Positions 1-10,240 of a DNA stretch of 64,000 nucleotides are shown here, one piece after another. Both the position numbers and the translations under genes were made by a program. Each line of letters starts with the position of its first letter. Within the stretch, counting starts at the first letter, position 1. Source of the DNA: Ruegeria sp. ANG-R (GTDB lineage Bacteria > Pseudomonadota > Alphaproteobacteria > Rhodobacterales > Rhodobacteraceae); assembly GCF_000813985.1 (NCBI RefSeq), contig NZ_JWLJ01000001.1, positions 360,453 through 424,452 on the forward strand, in the 5' to 3' direction. The notes beneath the pieces were generated by a model, which was not told the origin of the DNA, made no database searches, and saw only the letters and a list, made by a program, of their open reading frames with translations.

Positions 1-1
1 A

Positions 2-3000
2 TCTGTTGGCCTCGGCGGGGATGGCGGTACCGGCGCCACCGGCGGTGCGGTAAACCTGACGACAACCAATTCTGTAGTAACTGCCGGGGACCGCTCCTCG
101 GGTGTGGTCGCGCAATCCATCGGTGGTGGCGGCGGCAATGGCGGGTTCAATATCTCGGGCACGGGCGCTGGGGCGGGTACGGCCAGCGGCGCTGTCAGCG
201 TAGGGCTGGGCGGCACCGGTGCAGGTGGCGGCAATGGCGGTGCGGTCACTCTGAGGTCGGGTGGAACTATCCTGACACAAGGCGACTCGTCCACTGCGTT
301 CCTGGCGCAATCTGTTGGCGGCGGCGGCGGCAATGGTGGCTTCAGCGTCAGCGCATCGGTCCAAGGATCAGGCACCGCAGGAGGCGGCGTTTCGGTCGGC
401 TTGGGCGGAGATGGTGCGGGCGGAGGAGATGGCAGCACAGTCATCGCCACTTCGAACAACGCGGTTGAAACCCGTGGCGATCAGTCCTCGGGCGTTGTGG
501 CTCAATCCATCGGCGGCGGAGGTGGCAACGGTGGCTTTAACGTGGCTCCTGTCCTTTCGGGGGCAGGCACGGCTAGTGGCGCTGTGAGTGTCGGGCTCGG
601 CGGTTCAGGCGATACGGGCGGCAATGGCGGCAACGTCACGCTGACCTCGAATGGAACAATTCTGACCGATGGGTTCGCTTCAAGCGGGTTTGTCGCGCAA
701 TCCCTTGGCGGCGGCGGCGGCAATGGCGGGTTTAATGTCTCGCCAACGGTGTCGGGCGCGGGAACCGGCGCAGCATCGGTCTCGGTCGGGTTGGGCGGTT
801 CGGGATCAGCCGGTGGCGACGGCAGCTTGGTTACGGCCAGCACAACCGCCAACGTGGTCACCAGAGGCGATGCATCGGTGGGTATTCTGGCGCAGTCCGT
901 TGGCGGTGGCGGCGGCAATGGCGGGTTTAATGTCTCACCCGCGCTGGCGGGCGCCGGTACAGGTTCGGGCGCCATCAGCGTCGGCCTGGGCGGGTCTGGC
1001 GGCAGCGGTGGCGGCGGTGGTGTCGTTGGCCTGACCGTTGCGAACGATGTTCAGACCGAGGGCGCGCAATCGAGTGCGGTTGTCGCCCAATCCATCGGTG
1101 GCGGTGGCGGCAATGGTGGCTTTAACGTCTCGGCATCGGTCGGCGGCGCGGGCACGGGCTCGGGCGCGGCAGCGGTGGGTTTAGGGGGGCGCGGCACCGG
1201 CGGTGGCGATGCCTCTGCGGTTACGGCGAACGTTACCGGTAATCTGGTGACATCAGGCAGCACCTCGACCGGCCTGCTGGCGCAGTCTGTCGGCGGCGGC
1301 GGTGGCAACGGCGGCATGAACATCTCGGTCGCGGTTGCAGCGGCCGGCACCGGGTCTGGCGGCGCGTCGGTGGGTCTTGGCGGCGCATCCGGCACCGGCG
1401 GTAATGGGGGCACAGCCGAAGCCACCCTGAACGGCAATGTTTCGACGCAGGGTGATGACTCCGGTGGGGTCATCGTTCAGAGCCTCGGCGGCGGTGGCGG
1501 TAACGGTGGCATGAATGTCTCTGCTACGGTTACGGTCGCAGGAACCGGCAGCGGTGGTGCGTCGGTCGGCCTTGGCGGCAGCGGCGGCAGCGGCGGCGAT
1601 GCGAACACGGCCAATGGTACGGTCGTGGGCAATGTGACCACGGCTGGCGACAACTCGGGCGGTGTTCTGGTGCAATCCGCCGCGGGCGGCGGCGGTAACG
1701 GAGGGCTGAATGTTTCGGCCGCCGTGAATATCTCGGGTACCGGCGGCGGCGCGGTTGGCGTTGGCATCGGCGGGTCCGGTGGTGACGGCGGCAGTGCAGG
1801 CGCGGCCACGGGTTCGGTGACCGGGGACGTCACAACCGGTGGAGACAACGCAACCGGGGTTCTGGTTCAATCCGTTGGCGGTGGCGGCGGTAATGGAGGC
1901 ATCAATATCTCGGGCGCGCTGAGCATCGCGCGTACGGGCTCCGGTGCCGCAGGCATCGGCGTAGGTGGTTTCGGCGGCAGCGGTGGAACCAGTGGCGTCG
2001 TCGACAATACGTTCTCGGGCAATATCAGCACCTCGGGCTCACGGTCGGCTGGCGTCATCGCGCAAAGCCTTGGCGGCGGCGGTGGCAATGGGGCCACCAA
2101 TATTTCCGGCGCAATCTCGGTGGCCAGCAACTATTCAGGCGGTCTTGGGATCGGCGTCGGTGGCTTCGGCGGAGACGGTGGCGCGGCAGATAACGTCACG
2201 CAGCGGGTCACCGGTGATGTCATGACAACAGGGGACGACTCGGTCGGGATTCTGACGCAGAGCCTTGGCGGCGGCGGCGGCAACGGTGGCACCAGCATCT
2301 CGGCGGCCCTATCCCTTTCCCGTTCGGCCAACGCAGCGGTGGGCATCGGTGTCGGCGGCTTCGGCGGCGGCGGCGCCGATGCAGGAGCGCTGGTGCAATC
2401 GACAATAAGCGGCGGCGTAACCACCACCGGCGATCGGAGCACAGCAATTCTGACGCAGAGCCTAGGCGGCGGCGGCGGCAATGGCGGCACCAACATCTCG
2501 GCCTCGTTGGGTATCAGCCAGGAAAACGGTGGCTCGGTCAGCTTGGGCGTTGGCGGCTTCGGCGGCGGCGCGGGCAATGCCGGTGAAGTGACCAGCACAC
2601 TGCGCTCCAGAACCGATGGCAGCGGGACAACCTCGGTGGTCACTGCCGGTGTCGACAGTATCGGCGTTATGGCCCAATCGGTCGGTGGCGGCGGTGGTAA
2701 CGGCGGCCTGAACGTTTCGGGTGCGGTCAACCTGACCGGCAAATCCGGCGCTGCCGTTGCCTTGGGGCTTGGCGGCTTTGGCGGCGGCGGCGGTGACGCC
2801 GACGCGGTCACGCTGGACGTTCAAAGCGATGTTGTAACTGCAGGTGACGGGTCGCATGGCCTGTTCGCCCAGAGCCTCGGCGGCGGGGGCGGGACCGGGG
2901 GCGTGAATGTCTCGGGCTCTCTGGCACTGACCAAACCCTCGGGGTCGGACACGATCTTCTCGGTCGCGGCGGGTGTTGGCGGCTTTGGCGGGTCGGGTGG

Positions 3001-6000
3001 CGATGCAAGCGACGTCGATCTGGACTATACCGGCAACGTTCAGGCTGTTCCGATGGCAGAGCAACCGGACGGAACATTCGCCGTTGACGAAAACAAAGGT
3101 GCCAGCGGCATCATCGCCCAATCGCTTGGTGGCGGTGGCGGTGACGGCGGCACCAACGTTTCCGGCGGTATCGCGATCAGCGGCAAACCCGGGGCGGGCC
3201 AGACGGACAGCAGTAAATCATATGCCGTTGTCGTAGGCGTTGGCGGCTTTGGCGGCGGCGGTGGCAACGCCGGTGATGTCGATGTGAACATCGGCGCGGG
3301 CAGCACGGTTACAGCCCACGGCACCGGCCAGTCTGGCCTGCTGGCCCAATCCGTCGGCGGCGGTGGCGGCAACGGCGGTCTGAACGTGTCTGGCGGGATC
3401 GTCTCCGATAGCTCTTTGATTGTGGGCGTTGGAGGTTTTGCCGGCGATGGCGGTCAGGCGGGCGATGTCACCGTGACCTCGCAGGCGACCATTTCGGTGA
3501 CAACGAACCCGGATGATATCTCGATCCCCGATACCACGACATTCGAGGACAAGTTACGCGATTTCCTGGGCGACACGATCGTCGACGAGACCGAGGAACT
3601 GGCCTCGAACTTCGGGTTGGAGCGTCTGTTCATCGACATGGGTGTCTTCAACGAAGAAAAGCCCGATACCGATGGCTCGGCGGGTCTGTTGGCGCAGTCC
3701 ATCGGCGGGGGCGGCGGCAATGGCGGGCTGAACGTCTCGGGCGGCATTGCGCTCAGCAAAGACGGTAAGATTCCCTCGGTCACGTTTGGGGTCGGCGGCT
3801 TTGGTGGCGATGGCAACGTCTCGGGCAATGTGGCTGTGGATCATGCTGGCGCCGTTACCGTTGCCGGCAACTGGAAGCACGGCGTTCTGGCCCAATCTAT
3901 CGCGGGCGGCGGCGGCAATGGTGCGCTGAATGTGACAGGACAGCTGAACTATGGCGATTCCAACAACTCTGATGGCAAGACAGACCTGAGCATTGTCGGT
4001 GGCCTTGGCGGTCACGGGGGCACCGGTGCGGATGCGGGTGATGTCTCGGTCACCCAAACCGGCAACATCACGACCAACGGCTATCACGCCCGCGGTATTT
4101 TTGCCCAGACCATCGGCGGCGGTGGCGGTACCGGCGGCATCAACGCGACCTTTGTGGGCACCAAGGACAGTTCTCCTATCGCGATGGGTATCGGCGGCTT
4201 TGGCGGCGGTGGCGGAGATGCGGGCGACGTTACTGTCGCACGTGGCACAGCGGCCCTTGCTGCGGGTACGATCACGACCGACGGCGTCGGTTCGCACGGG
4301 ATCGAAGCGTCGAGCATTGGCGGTGGCGGCGGCGATGCCGGGATCAACGCAGTTGTAGGCATCAGCAAGACCACCGGCAACCAGAGCAATGGCGGCACCG
4401 GCGATTCAACGGATCGCAAGACGCCGACCAATACAGGCGTCGATGACTCGGTCATCGCCAATTACAATGCGGTTCTGGATGAGCTTGAAGGCAAGGTTAA
4501 CCCGGCGGATTCCTCAGGTAACAAGACCGGCGTGTCGGCTGTGGTCGCCATCGGTGGCGATGCAGGCACCGCCGGGGATGGCGGCACGGTCGATATCGAC
4601 CACTACGGCGACATCGTCACTCTGCAGGACAGCAGCCACGGGGTATTTGGCCAATCCATCGGTGGCGGCGGCGGCAACGCGGCCCTGAACCTTGGCATGA
4701 CTTACGAGCTGGCCTCGGATGCGACCAACAAGGGTTTTGGTTTGGCCATCGGTGGCGGCACGGGTGAGGGCGGTATTGGCGGCTCGGTCGATGTTCGCAA
4801 CACCGGCGACATAACCACCACCGGGGCGGATTCGCATGGCCTGTTTGCTCAGTCCGTTGGCGGCGGCGGCGGCAATGCGGGTTATAATTCAGCCTCCACT
4901 TCGGTGGATGGCGGCAACGTCAACATTCAGATCGGCCGTACCGGCGGCACCGGAGGAAGCGGTGGCGACGTCTATGCCAGCTCGAACGGTATTGTCAGCA
5001 CGTCCGGTAACCGCTCATACGGGTTCTTCGCCCAGTCCATTGGCAATGGCGGCGGCAATTCTTCATCAACCTCCGTAAGCATAGGAACGCCTAAATCCGG
5101 TGACAGCAAGGGGAACAAAGCCAGCCTGTCTGTCGGGCTCGAGGGCGGTACTGGTGGTGCAGCGGGCGACGTGACGTCTGTGGTCGCGGGTACAGTGGTC
5201 ACACGAGGCACGGATGCGCATGGCGTGTTCGCTCAGTCTGTTGGCGGCGGCGGTGGCAATGGCGGCAAGGCCAGCAACTCGGCCGGTAAAGGCATTTCGG
5301 TTGCGCTGTCCATCGGCGGGACTGGTGGCACCGGTGGCGTAGGGGGCAGTGTTGACGTGACAAACACCGCCCGGATCGCAACGTTCGGGGATCGCTCGAT
5401 TGGCCTGATGGCGCAGTCCATTGGCGGGGCAGGTGGAACCGGGGGCATGGTGCAGGCGGGTCAGTCGAACCTCGACACGATCAAAGCCCTGGTCAAACCA
5501 TCTACGGTTGGCACAACCGCGTCGATCAATATCGGCGGCACCGGCGGCGATGGCATGACCTCGGACACGGTGACCGTGATCAGCGATGGCATCATCAGCA
5601 CCGAAGGCACCATGGCGCACGGTATTTACGCCCAGTCCGTTGGCGGCGGCGGCGGCATGGGTGGTGTGGTGGAGAACCGGATCATCAGCTTGCGCAAGGA
5701 GATCGGAAACACGGCAACGCTGTCGGTTGGCGGGAATGGCGGCACCGGGGCGACATCTGCCGCAGTATCGGTGACCAACCGTGACCGAATTCAAACCACG
5801 GGCGACAAGTCGATTGGTATTTATGCGCAATCCGTCGGCGGTGGCGGCGGTGACGCGCAACAGGTACGCAACATCATTCTGGGTCAGTCCTCGGACGGGG
5901 CAACGACAAATGCCATTCTGATCGGTGGCACCGGCGGCACTGGCGGGTCCGGCAGCTCGGTAACGGTTGTGAACGAAGCTGATGGCATGATCGTGACAAC

Positions 6001-9000
6001 CGGCGCAGAAAGCCACGGCATATTCGCGCAGTCTGTCGGCGGCGGCGGCGGCAACGGGGGCTCGACGATTTCGGTAGACGGGCGCTATGGCGGAGCCGAG
6101 GCCAGCACAAGACGCGCGCTGCAATTCGGATTGGGAGGCTCGGGCGGCACCGGTGGTATCGGAGGCGATGCTCTGGTCACCAATGCCGGTACGATCGTGA
6201 CAACCGGCGCAGGGGCTCATGGCATCTTTGCGCAGTCTGTCGGCGGCGGCGGCGGCAACGGGGGCAGCTCGATCACGGGGACGCTGCGGCTCAAGACCGG
6301 GGACAGCAGCTCTCCGACCGCGCAGTTGAACATCGGCGGTTCGGGCGGCAGCGGAAATGTCGCGGGCAATACAGTCGTGACCAATACCGGCGATATCCGC
6401 GTGGATGGCGCGGGTGCTTACGGTATCTTTGCGCAATCGGTCGGCGGTGGCGGCGGCAATGGTGGACTGGCGGTCGCGATGGATGTGAATGACCTCAAGA
6501 ACACCATGACCGGCAAGTCCTATTCGAAGATCGCGATTGGCGGTGAAGGCGGAGATGGCGCTGACGGCGGAGACGTCACGGTCAACCATTCAGGCACAAT
6601 TGTGGTGAATGCCGAAAACGGCTTCGGTATTTATGCACAATCGGTCGGCGGTGGCGGCGGCAATGCCGGGTATTCGGTGTCGTCGCCTCTGGTCTCGGCG
6701 CTGGATTATACGATCTCCCATTTGTTGGGCGCGCGTGACGGGACCACAGGATCGGTGGGAACCGCCACGGTCAATTCGACCGGCGACATTCTGGTGAACG
6801 GTGCGGGCAGCGAAGCCATATTCGCACAGTCCGTCAATGGCGGCGGCGGCAATTCCGAAACCTCCGTCGATTTCACCACGGCGACTGCAAGCGCGGGTGG
6901 AACCGGCACGGTCTACATCAGTGACATCTCGCTGGGTGGCGACGATATTTCCGGTACAGCCGGCAGCCAGGTCACGCAGTCTCATACCGGAAACATCGCA
7001 ACCACCAGCGACCGGTCGACCGGTCTGATGCTGCAGAGTGTCGGCGGCGGCGGCGGCACATCGGCGAACACCATAAGCCTTCAGGATGGCGACGGTATCG
7101 AGATCGATGCGCGCCTGGGCGCAATTGATACGGATGATGCCGGAGGCGGCGACGTGAACGGCAGCCGCACAGGAGATGTCGGCACGGATGGCGCGTTCTC
7201 TTCCGCAGGCGCGGCGCAGTCCATTGGCGGCGGCGGCGGTAAGCTGGTGCTCAGCAGCACGGGCGCGGCTGACGCCAACCGGTTCGCTTCGGTGATCCTG
7301 GGCTCTGATCCCAGTTTCCGTAACGATGGCGGCGATATTGACCTGTCTCTGAACGGCAATGTGTTCACCAGCGGAGACGGGTCCTTTGGCCAAAGCGTTC
7401 AAAGCATCGGCGCGGGCGGTGGTGAAGTTGTTGTTGCTGGCCTCGGCAGCGTCGACGTCACTTTGGGCGCGCAGGACGATTCAACCGGTGACGGTGGCAA
7501 CGTCGATTTCTCCAATATCGGTGATGTGACTACCAGCGGCGACGGATCGCACGCCTTCGTCATCCAGAGCATCGGTGGTGGCGGTGGTCTCGTTACGACA
7601 GATCTGGACCCCAGCCAGGTGACCGTGAACCTTTCGGCTGCCAATGGCGGGGACGGCGGGGATATCCTGTTCTCGCAAACAGGCAACACGGTCACCAGCG
7701 GAGAGAATGCGATCGGCGTTGCGGCGCAATCGCTTGGCGGTGGTGGCGGGATCGTGGATTCAGTCTTCCGCGGTGCGGCAGGCGGTGCCGGAGCGGGAGG
7801 GACTATCGACATGACCTTGACCGGCAACGTTTTGTCGGTTGGCGAAGGAGGCATCGGCGTCTTTGCGCAATCCGCAGGACGTGACGGTGCGGATGCCATC
7901 ACGCTTGGGTTCGATGGCGTTGTCATGGGCGGTACGGGACAGGCAGACGCCGTCGCGTCGATCATTGTGGAAGGTGGCGCCGACAACGTGTTGACCCTGT
8001 CGGACGACACGGTGCTGATCGCGGGGAACAATCAGCTGGTGAATGGCGGCGACGGCAACGAACAGGTGTCACTGTCCGGACGGGCGCTTGGAAACCTGAA
8101 CCTTGGCGCTGGCACAAATGGCTTGACTGTTGACGAAGGTGCAACGTTCTATGCTTTGAATACCGTGGATCTGGGCGACACCGGTTTCATGCAGGTGGAT
8201 GGCAACCTGGTTCTGGGGGCAAATTGGGCCGTGGATGCGGGTCTGACACCGACTGTTCGAGCGGATGATTTTTCCTTTACCGAGAATGTCGGTCAGACCA
8301 CCGATCTGACGGGAAGCCTTGCTTTTGGCAGTACAGCGACGTCGACCTTTGATGTGTACTATCTGACGACCGGGGCATCCGGTGGAGACAGCGATCTGAT
8401 CAATGTCACTGAGGATGCCACCATAGGGGGCACCTTGGTGCCTCGATTGAACAGGCTCGAACGCGCCTTGCCGCTTGTTATCATCAATCCCGACGGAACC
8501 GCAGCAGATGCGGGCACGACCATCGAAGACACGGTGGTGCTGGATTACTCCATCGGCTTGAATGGTGTCACGTCTGACGGCAGTTCGATCGATCTGGTGA
8601 TCACCCCCGACTATTCGACGCCACGGATGAATTCCAATCAGGCAGCGATCGGCGATTACATCAACGATGTCCTGAACGGGCGCGGGTCGGCTGATCAGGG
8701 CGAGCTCTTTGCGTTGATTGGGAACATGCAGTCCGAGGCCGAAGTGATCGCAGCCATCGAAAGCCTGTCGACGGCGGATTATGCAGCGGATGCAGTGGAC
8801 GCGTATTATGGCACTCGGGCTTTTGCGGATACGTTGCACAATTGCGAGCGCTATACGAATTATCAGGCGGGGGATGATCCACGTAATTGTGTTTGGTTCA
8901 CCGGCGGGCGCTATTTCTTCGACCGCGAACAGACCGGCATTTACAACGACCTGAACATCAACAACACCAATTTGTCCGCAGGCGTCCGGTTGCCGGTTGG

Positions 9001-9742
9001 GAATGAGCTCTACGCCGGATTTGCTCTGGGCTACGATCAGATCAGCCTGCAAAACGGATCGCAATACAACGCCTCCGGTGATCGGTTCAATTTGGGTGCA
9101 TCTCTTACAAAATATGCCGGAGCATGGGAATTTGCGGCCATGCTGTCAGCGGGATGGTCGAACTATGACACAAGCCGCGCGGGCGGGATTCGGGGCGTGC
9201 TTCCCAATGGCACCGTTGTGGACACCGTTGGCGTCAGCGAGATCAAGCATAAGATGAATCACCAGAATCTGCGGCTCAGTTTTGCCTATGATCACAGATT
9301 CGCCGGTGGCGGTGCTTACCTGCGCCCCGAACTGGCTGTCGACGCCACGCGACTGGCGACGGAAAGCAATGGCGACGCGACCCTGTCGGGGGTTGTCCTG
9401 CAAGACGACAACGAAATGATCTATTCCGTGACCCCTTCGATCGAAATCGGGACCGAGCAGGTTCTGAGCGCCTCGCAGAAACTGCGTGCGAGCCTGCGCG
9501 CCGGAGCCATCCTTTCGTCGGATGATACGGTATCGGTGACGGCCGGGTTCAGCGGTGCGAGCGCCGCCGACGGAGGGTTTGTGAACACCAGCTTTATCGG
9601 GGATGCGCATGGGGTCGTATCCGCTCGGTTGGGACTGTTCGCGCTGGATGACAGCAGCTTTGTCAACCTGAGCCTGGATCATATGTTTGGCGATTCAACC
9701 GAAGCCTTGCAGGTTGGCCTCGGACTTGGAATACAGTTCTAG
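2..9742 (+). CDS. Giant glycine-rich repeat autotransporter adhesin (5' partial)
   Basis: The reading frame is open at the left edge, so the true start and signal peptide lie outside the window; more than 3240 residues are visible. The passenger is built from about 38 units of 60-70 residues, each with a core close to AQSVGGGGGNGG and a second GLGG-type glycine cluster. The last roughly 280 residues (from about 8885) have alternating strand character, aromatic residues and a terminal Phe (GLGIQF), as expected of an autotransporter beta-domain in the outer membrane. Two cysteines (NC...NCVWF) sit just before the barrel. By family knowledge, the barrel exports the passenger to the cell surface, where such repeats form a long beta-helix for adhesion or biofilm. 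Inference: a surface adhesin. A small IalB-like gene follows after 18 bases. The ATG/GTG near 104 lies inside a repeat and is not the real start. Confidence 0.9.
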   Translation, partial: SVGLGGDGGTGATGGAVNLTTTNSVVTAGDRSSGVVAQSIGGGGGNGGFNISGTGAGAGTASGAVSVGLGGTGAGGGNGGAVTLRSGGTILTQGDSSTAFLAQSVGGGGGNGGFSVSASVQGSGTAGGGVSVGLGGDGAGGGDGSTVIATSNNAVETRGDQSSGVVAQSIGGGGGNGGFNVAPVLSGAGTASGAVSVGLGGSGDTGGNGGNVTLTSNGTILTDGFASSGFVAQSLGGGGGNGGFNVSPTVSGAGTGAASVSVGLGGSGSAGGDGSLVTASTTANVVTRGDASVGILAQSVGGGGGNGGFNVSPALAGAGTGSGAISVGLGGSGGSGGGGGVVGLTVANDVQTEGAQSSAVVAQSIGGGGGNGGFNVSASVGGAGTGSGAAAVGLGGRGTGGGDASAVTANVTGNLVTSGSTSTGLLAQSVGGGGGNGGMNISVAVAAAGTGSGGASVGLGGASGTGGNGGTAEATLNGNVSTQGDDSGGVIVQSLGGGGGNGGMNVSATVTVAGTGSGGASVGLGGSGGSGGDANTANGTVVGNVTTAGDNSGGVLVQSAAGGGGNGGLNVSAAVNISGTGGGAVGVGIGGSGGDGGSAGAATGSVTGDVTTGGDNATGVLVQSVGGGGGNGGINISGALSIARTGSGAAGIGVGGFGGSGGTSGVVDNTFSGNISTSGSRSAGVIAQSLGGGGGNGATNISGAISVASNYSGGLGIGVGGFGGDGGAADNVTQRVTGDVMTTGDDSVGILTQSLGGGGGNGGTSISAALSLSRSANAAVGIGVGGFGGGGADAGALVQSTISGGVTTTGDRSTAILTQSLGGGGGNGGTNISASLGISQENGGSVSLGVGGFGGGAGNAGEVTSTLRSRTDGSGTTSVVTAGVDSIGVMAQSVGGGGGNGGLNVSGAVNLTGKSGAAVALGLGGFGGGGGDADAVTLDVQSDVVTAGDGSHGLFAQSLGGGGGTGGVNVSGSLALTKPSGSDTIFSVAAGVGGFGGSGGDASDVDLDYTGNVQAVPMAEQPDGTFAVDENKGASGIIAQSLGGGGGDGGTNVSGGIAISGKPGAGQTDSSKSYAVVVGVGGFGGGGGNAGDVDVNIGAGSTVTAHGTGQSGLLAQSVGGGGGNGGLNVSGGIVSDSSLIVGVGGFAGDGGQAGDVTVTSQATISVTTNPDDISIPDTTTFEDKLRDFLGDTIVDETEELASNFGLERLFIDMGVFNEEKPDTDGSAGLLAQSIGGGGGNGGLNVSGGIALSKDGKIPSVTFGVGGFGGDGNVSGNVAVDHAGAVTVAGNWKHGVLAQSIAGGGGNGALNVTGQLNYGDSNNSDGKTDLSIVGGLGGHGGTGADAGDVSVTQTGNITTNGYHARGIFAQTIGGGGGTGGINATFVGTKDSSPIAMGIGGFGGGGGDAGDVTVARGTAALAAGTITTDGVGSHGIEASSIGGGGGDAGINAVVGISKTTGNQSNGGTGDSTDRKTPTNTGVDDSVIANYNAVLDELEGKVNPADSSGNKTGVSAVVAIGGDAGTAGDGGTVDIDHYGDIVTLQDSSHGVFGQSIGGGGGNAALNLGMTYELASDATNKGFGLAIGGGTGEGGIGGSVDVRNTGDITTTGADSHGLFAQSVGGGGGNAGYNSASTSVDGGNVNIQIGRTGGTGGSGGDVYASSNGIVSTSGNRSYGFFAQSIGNGGGNSSSTSVSIGTPKSGDSKGNKASLSVGLEGGTGGAAGDVTSVVAGTVVTRGTDAHGVFAQSVGGGGGNGGKASNSAGKGISVALSIGGTGGTGGVGGSVDVTNTARIATFGDRSIGLMAQSIGGAGGTGGMVQAGQSNLDTIKALVKPSTVGTTASINIGGTGGDGMTSDTVTVISDGIISTEGTMAHGIYAQSVGGGGGMGGVVENRIISLRKEIGNTATLSVGGNGGTGATSAAVSVTNRDRIQTTGDKSIGIYAQSVGGGGGDAQQVRNIILGQSSDGATTNAILIGGTGGTGGSGSSVTVVNEADGMIVTTGAESHGIFAQSVGGGGGNGGSTISVDGRYGGAEASTRRALQFGLGGSGGTGGIGGDALVTNAGTIVTTGAGAHGIFAQSVGGGGGNGGSSITGTLRLKTGDSSSPTAQLNIGGSGGSGNVAGNTVVTNTGDIRVDGAGAYGIFAQSVGGGGGNGGLAVAMDVNDLKNTMTGKSYSKIAIGGEGGDGADGGDVTVNHSGTIVVNAENGFGIYAQSVGGGGGNAGYSVSSPLVSALDYTISHLLGARDGTTGSVGTATVNSTGDILVNGAGSEAIFAQSVNGGGGNSETSVDFTTATASAGGTGTVYISDISLGGDDISGTAGSQVTQSHTGNIATTSDRSTGLMLQSVGGGGGTSANTISLQDGDGIEIDARLGAIDTDDAGGGDVNGSRTGDVGTDGAFSSAGAAQSIGGGGGKLVLSSTGAADANRFASVILGSDPSFRNDGGDIDLSLNGNVFTSGDGSFGQSVQSIGAGGGEVVVAGLGSVDVTLGAQDDSTGDGGNVDFSNIGDVTTSGDGSHAFVIQSIGGGGGLVTTDLDPSQVTVNLSAANGGDGGDILFSQTGNTVTSGENAIGVAAQSLGGGGGIVDSVFRGAAGGAGAGGTIDMTLTGNVLSVGEGGIGVFAQSAGRDGADAITLGFDGVVMGGTGQADAVASIIVEGGADNVLTLSDDTVLIAGNNQLVNGGDGNEQVSLSGRALGNLNLGAGTNGLTVDEGATFYALNTVDLGDTGFMQVDGNLVLGANWAVDAGLTPTVRADDFSFTENVGQTTDLTGSLAFGSTATSTFDVYYLTTGASGGDSDLINVTEDATIGGTLVPRLNRLERALPLVIINPDGTAADAGTTIEDTVVLDYSIGLNGVTSDGSSIDLVITPDYSTPRMNSNQAAIGDYINDVLNGRGSADQGELFALIGNMQSEAEVIAAIESLSTADYAADAVDAYYGTRAFADTLHNCERYTNYQAGDDPRNCVWFTGGRYFFDREQTGIYNDLNINNTNLSAGVRLPVGNELYAGFALGYDQISLQNGSQYNASGDRFNLGASLTKYAGAWEFAAMLSAGWSNYDTSRAGGIRGVLPNGTVVDTVGVSEIKHKMNHQNLRLSFAYDHRFAGGGAYLRPELAVDATRLATESNGDATLSGVVLQDDNEMIYSVTPSIEIGTEQVLSASQKLRASLRAGAILSSDDTVSVTAGFSGASAADGGFVNTSFIGDAHGVVSARLGLFALDDSSFVNLSLDHMFGDSTEALQVGLGLGIQF
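107..7900 (+). repeat. Tandem array of about 38 passenger repeats (about 206 bp period)
   Basis: The core codons for AQS-(V/I/L)-GGGGG recur from about 107 to about 7740, on average every 206 bases, with one further degenerate unit (FAQSAGRDG) near 7865. Units 1-10 are the most alike (NGGFNVS, then SVGLGG). Later units vary in length and lose the NGG-NVS half, and the last four keep little beyond QSxGGGGG. The array diverges at codon level, so it is an old protein repeat rather than a recent DNA amplification. Confidence 0.9.
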
Positions 9743-9760
9743 ACAATGAGGGACAGCAGA

Positions 9761-10240
9761 ATGAAAATACGGGTTTGCGCTTTGGCAATATCATTGGGTT
9801 TCGTAAACCCGCTTGCCGCCCAAGAAGGAGATGCGCCATTGTGGTCGGTCAATTGCAGCAATCTGGTCAACGGAACCGAGCTGATTTGTGAGATGACCCA
9901 AAGCATCGTGCTTGCTGAGAATAACCAGAGGCTTACCTCCATCGCGTTTGTGAAACCCGCAGGAAAGGATGAGACCGAAGCCGTGCTGACCTTGCCGTTT
10001 GGCCTGCTGTTCTCTGAAGGGCTGGTGGCGAAGGTGGATGATGCCGAGGTCGCGCAACTGGAATTCCTGACCTGCGAAGCGCAGGGCTGTTTCGCCCGTT
10101 CCTCGGTTTCACAAGATTGGATGTCAGCGATGCGTGCCGGCAATCAGCTGACGATTGAAGGAAAAAACACGATCGGAGCCCCGATATCCTTCGCCTTCGA
10201 TTTGGGCGGATTCAGTAAGATTTCCGATATTTTACCCTAA
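9761..10240 (+). CDS. Secreted IalB-like protein (invasion-associated locus B family)
   Basis: 159 residues. The ATG at 9761 is chosen over the in-frame ATG at 9746 because a GAGGG ribosome site lies 7 bases upstream of it and the signal peptide (MKIRVCALAISLG...AAQ) then begins cleanly. The mature part has the IalB pattern: W-V-x-C near its start, a second Cys about 15 residues on, then a CEAQGC pair in the middle, suggesting two disulfides in the periplasm. IalB homologues are periplasmic or surface-linked proteins of alphaproteobacteria whose biochemical role is unclear. The gene starts 18 bases after the autotransporter stop, so the two are probably co-transcribed, and it may help passenger export or stability (inference). 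Confidence 0.75.
   Translation: MKIRVCALAISLGFVNPLAAQEGDAPLWSVNCSNLVNGTELICEMTQSIVLAENNQRLTSIAFVKPAGKDETEAVLTLPFGLLFSEGLVAKVDDAEVAQLEFLTCEAQGCFARSSVSQDWMSAMRAGNQLTIEGKNTIGAPISFAFDLGGFSKISDILP

Noticed and set aside
502..4461. Many long proline-rich open frames on the minus strand of the adhesin gene
   Set aside because: They mirror the glycine-codon-rich sense strand (GGC repeats read as GCC/CCG), change with each repeat, and have no ribosome sites or domains.
5066..6589. 507-codon minus-strand open frame inside the adhesin gene
   Set aside because: Same cause: GC-rich repeats suppress stops on the other strand. The translation has no domain and is built of repeated Ala/Arg/Asp pieces.
107..7900. 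Repeat array considered as CRISPR or VNTR
   Set aside because: Period about 206 bases, diverged at DNA level, and in frame with a protein domain; no short direct repeats with spacers.
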